Translations under genes and position numbers: made by a program | Shown: positions 34,674 to 36,236 of the stretch, one piece after another | Numbering within the stretch: the stretch's first letter is position 1 | Layout of the letters: each line of letters opens with the position of its first letter | Origin: Planctomycetia bacterium | GTDB lineage: Bacteria; Planctomycetota; Planctomycetia; Pirellulales; Thermoguttaceae | Assembly (NCBI GenBank): GCA_030539035.1 | Contig: JAUNSU010000031.1 | Coordinates: 1-36,236, forward strand | Direction: 5' to 3' | Length of the DNA stretch: 36,236 nt | The notes under the pieces: model-generated | Database searches by the model: none | Told to the model about the DNA's origin: nothing | Seen by the model: the letters and a program-made list of their open reading frames with translations, nothing else

Positions 34674-34757
34674 ACGGACCATGCAATCCCAGAGCCTCGA
34701 AGAGGCTGGTCCAATCAGCGACACGGCTTCGCCGCCGGGTGCCCGAGGAGTCGGGTA

Positions 34758-34782
34758 GCGCCGTAGTGTTGCCCCTCGGCGC
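34758..34782 (-). ncRNA. Domain VI-like hairpin of the group II intron
   Basis: On the minus strand GCGCCG (34782-34777) and CGGCGC (34763-34758) pair perfectly around a 13-base loop; the tail TACCCGAC follows. It sits 7 bases after domain V. The branch-point A is not assigned. Confidence 0.5.
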
Positions 34783-34789
34783 CCCCTCG

Positions 34790-34822
34790 GATCCGGACTT
34801 GGAGATTTCCACCATCCGGCTC
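34790..34822 (-). ncRNA. Domain V-like hairpin of the group II intron (catalytic core)
   Basis: The minus strand reads GAGCCGGATGGTGGAAATCT and then CCAAGTCCGGATC. GAGCCGGA pairs with TCCGGATC around a short inner stem with a GAAA-type loop and an AAG bulge, as in bacterial domain V. The base facing the G of the AGC triad is A where T(U) is usual, a possible weakening of the core. Confidence 0.6.
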
Positions 34823-34849
34823 TTCCGTTCTATGGCTTCACCACGAGCT

Positions 34850-36163
34850 TTACCAAAGATGAACGTAAATTTTGACCTTCGGAATTTTACACCACGTTAG
34901 TAGTTTCTTGAACTCTTCCCATGTCTTGCTTTTACGCTGACTTCGACGATTTAACCACTTGTACCAAGCGTTTTCCGCCCATAATCTTATGTGGGATATA
35001 TCGGCTATATTACCGCTTACTCCATAGTAGTTAAACTTGCCTCGTAATCGACTGACTAAACCCTGGAATTGCTTGCCTATTTTCTCAAAACGACTCTTTC
35101 GACTATACTCTTCCAGTTCCTTCCTCGTCTTGGTCATCTTCTTCCGGCTCGTCTTGCACCATGGTGTCCAACGATCGCCTTTCCGAGTTTTATGCCAATA
35201 GATCGTGAATCCAAGGAAATCAAACGTTTCCGTTTTCGTCTCAGCCTTCCCTTTCTGCGGCATGGTAAATCGTATAAGCCGTGTCTTCGTTTCGTGCAGT
35301 GTAAGATCGTACTTCGCAAACCTCTTGAATATCACCTCGTACACCCGTCGGGCATCGTCTTCCCGTTCGAAACAGATCACAAAGTCATCCGCATATCGAA
35401 CCAGCTTGACTATTCCCTTCATTCTCGGAACGACTTCTTTATAAAACCATTCGTCCAACACGTAGTGCAGAAAGATATTCGCCAAAATCGGCGACAGTAT
35501 TGAGCCTTGCGGCGTTCCTTCTTCCGGATCCGTGTAGTCGGTTCCTTCCATAATTCCCGCCTTCAAACATTTTCCTATAAGACGTATGAAGTTCTTATCG
35601 ATCGTCCTCTGCTGAATGAATTCCTTCAATGTCTGGTGATTGACACTGTCGAAAAAGGATTTAATGTCCGCTTCAAGCACCCAGTTCGTCGGATTACGGT
35701 ACATATGGTCTGTTAAGGCTTTGATCGCATCATGCGCTTTTCGCTTGGGTCTGAAACCATAGGAACAGTCATAAAAGTCCTGCTCATATATTTGTTCCAG
35801 TATCGTCGCGATTGCACGCTGCACAATCTTGTCCTCTGTAGACGATATACCTATCGGACGTTCTTTCCCATCCGCTTTCGGAATATAAACACGTCGAATC
35901 GGTTTATGGCGATAGCGCCATGACTTCATTCGCTCGTGAAGATCGTTTATATTGTTAAACAGATCGTCCTCATATTCTTTCTTGCTGATCCCGTCCACTC
36001 CAAGTCCCGCATTCCCTTTAAGTTGCTGGAAACTGCGGAGGAGCAGCGTACGATCAATCAGATGGGCGAGTGATTTGAACTTCAGCTTCGGATTCTGTTT
36101 AGCCAGTTGGGCTATCTCTGAAATTCCAAGTGACTTTGGTTTGGATTTCTGCGAATCTTCCAT
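34850..36163 (-). CDS. ltrA: Group II intron reverse transcriptase/maturase
   Basis: 437 aa starting MEDSQKSKPKSLGISEIAQL with AAAGGAAA about 5 bases upstream. Reverse transcriptase blocks are in order: GNAGLGVDGIS (RT0/1), VYIPKADGKERPIGI (RT2), DCSYGFRPKRKAHDAI (RT2a/3), VLEADIKSFFDSV (RT3), GTPQGSILSPILANIFLH (RT4), LVRYADDFVI (RT5, YADD at 257-260) and TFDFLGFTIY (RT7). A maturase/X domain follows (FQGLVSRLRGKFNYYGVSGN, then AWYKWLNRRSQRKS). There is no C-terminal HNH endonuclease, which fits the endonuclease-less intron classes. The protein looks intact, so it could assist splicing and retromobility of its host intron. Its neighbours on the right are outside the window. Confidence 0.92.
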   Translation of the reverse strand: MEDSQKSKPKSLGISEIAQLAKQNPKLKFKSLAHLIDRTLLLRSFQQLKGNAGLGVDGISKKEYEDDLFNNINDLHERMKSWRYRHKPIRRVYIPKADGKERPIGISSTEDKIVQRAIATILEQIYEQDFYDCSYGFRPKRKAHDAIKALTDHMYRNPTNWVLEADIKSFFDSVNHQTLKEFIQQRTIDKNFIRLIGKCLKAGIMEGTDYTDPEEGTPQGSILSPILANIFLHYVLDEWFYKEVVPRMKGIVKLVRYADDFVICFEREDDARRVYEVIFKRFAKYDLTLHETKTRLIRFTMPQKGKAETKTETFDFLGFTIYWHKTRKGDRWTPWCKTSRKKMTKTRKELEEYSRKSRFEKIGKQFQGLVSRLRGKFNYYGVSGNIADISHIRLWAENAWYKWLNRRSQRKSKTWEEFKKLLTWCKIPKVKIYVHLW

Positions 36164-36236
36164 AGCTTTCCTTTCAAAGTTCCATAAAACACAGATCGCC
36201 TTCCCTACATCGGGTCCAGTACGTGCGTAAAGTTCC

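Larger units (their letters stand above)
34489..34745. other. Intergenic repeat mosaic, downstream flank (3' exon side) of the group II intron
   Basis: From the pseudokinase stop to the presumed 3' end of the intron. It holds TGAGAAGTGAGG direct repeats (34489-34510), repeat D (34521-34548), repeat C (34541-34627), a GCAA-loop hairpin (34652-34673), a short AGCCTC-GAA-GAGGCT hairpin (34693-34707) and a GCCGCCGGGTGCCCG block (34731-34745) shared with 22361-22375. No gene is supported. Confidence 0.7.
34746..36236 (-). mobile_element. Group II intron, 3' part (5' end beyond right edge)
   Basis: The minus strand holds a maturase gene followed by a domain V-like hairpin and a domain VI-like hairpin, then a TACCCGAC tail, which is the normal 3' order of a bacterial group II intron. 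Homology of the downstream flank (3' exon) to repeat sequence at 22361-22375 stops at 34745, which places the intron 3' end close to 34746. Domain I and the GUGYG 5' end are not in the window. Confidence 0.75.

Overview
The window looks like planctomycete chromosome of about 45-50% GC by eye. The main clue is that two large secreted proteins start with the planctomycete export/anchor motif (LESREMLDG and FESLEDRRLLS). Supporting clues are a GYF_2-like membrane protein, giant beta-helix/RTX proteins and a very large hybrid histidine kinase. Family-level taxonomy cannot be read from the sequence; a host- or gut-associated lineage is only a guess from the autotransporter and glycosidase content.

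Layout. (1) Position 1-239, minus: 5' part of a small zinc-ribbon protein that runs off the left edge, followed by a small palindromic element inside a 20-bp direct repeat. (2) Position 473-14560, minus: two cell-surface genes in one apparent operon, a 3842-aa giant with about four repeated SLREA/beta-helix units and an RTX tail, then an 827-aa beta-helix/PKD-like protein. (3) Position 15073-17583, plus: an 836-aa classical autotransporter (type V secretion), divergent from the giant across a 512-bp AT-rich spacer. (4) Position 17784-24084, minus: a carbohydrate-active region with a secreted GH39-like TIM-barrel protein, a GYF/TM/beta-helix membrane protein and a secreted protein with a probable (alpha/alpha) barrel. 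(5) Position 25323-34488, plus: a signalling cassette. It holds a giant membrane hybrid kinase (two SBP_bac_3-like sensors, one TM, about eight PAS, about three GAF, HisKA, HATPase, REC) broken by one missing base just before the H-box. A 4-bp overlap links it to a pseudo-histidine-kinase whose H-, N- and G-boxes are all eroded but whose receiver domain is intact. (6) Position 34746 to the right edge, minus: the 3' part of a group II intron encoding a 437-aa reverse transcriptase/maturase, inserted into a copy of a local repeat.

The gaps between operons (17.6, 22.2-22.5, 24.3-24.9 and 34.5-34.75 kb) carry copies of one mosaic family of GC-rich, hairpin-forming repeats. The most notable findings are the coupled kinase/pseudokinase pair with its frame break, the paired giant surface protein and autotransporter, and the mosaic repeat family with an apparently flipped hairpin loop. 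No tRNA, rRNA, CRISPR array or classical DDE transposase gene was seen.
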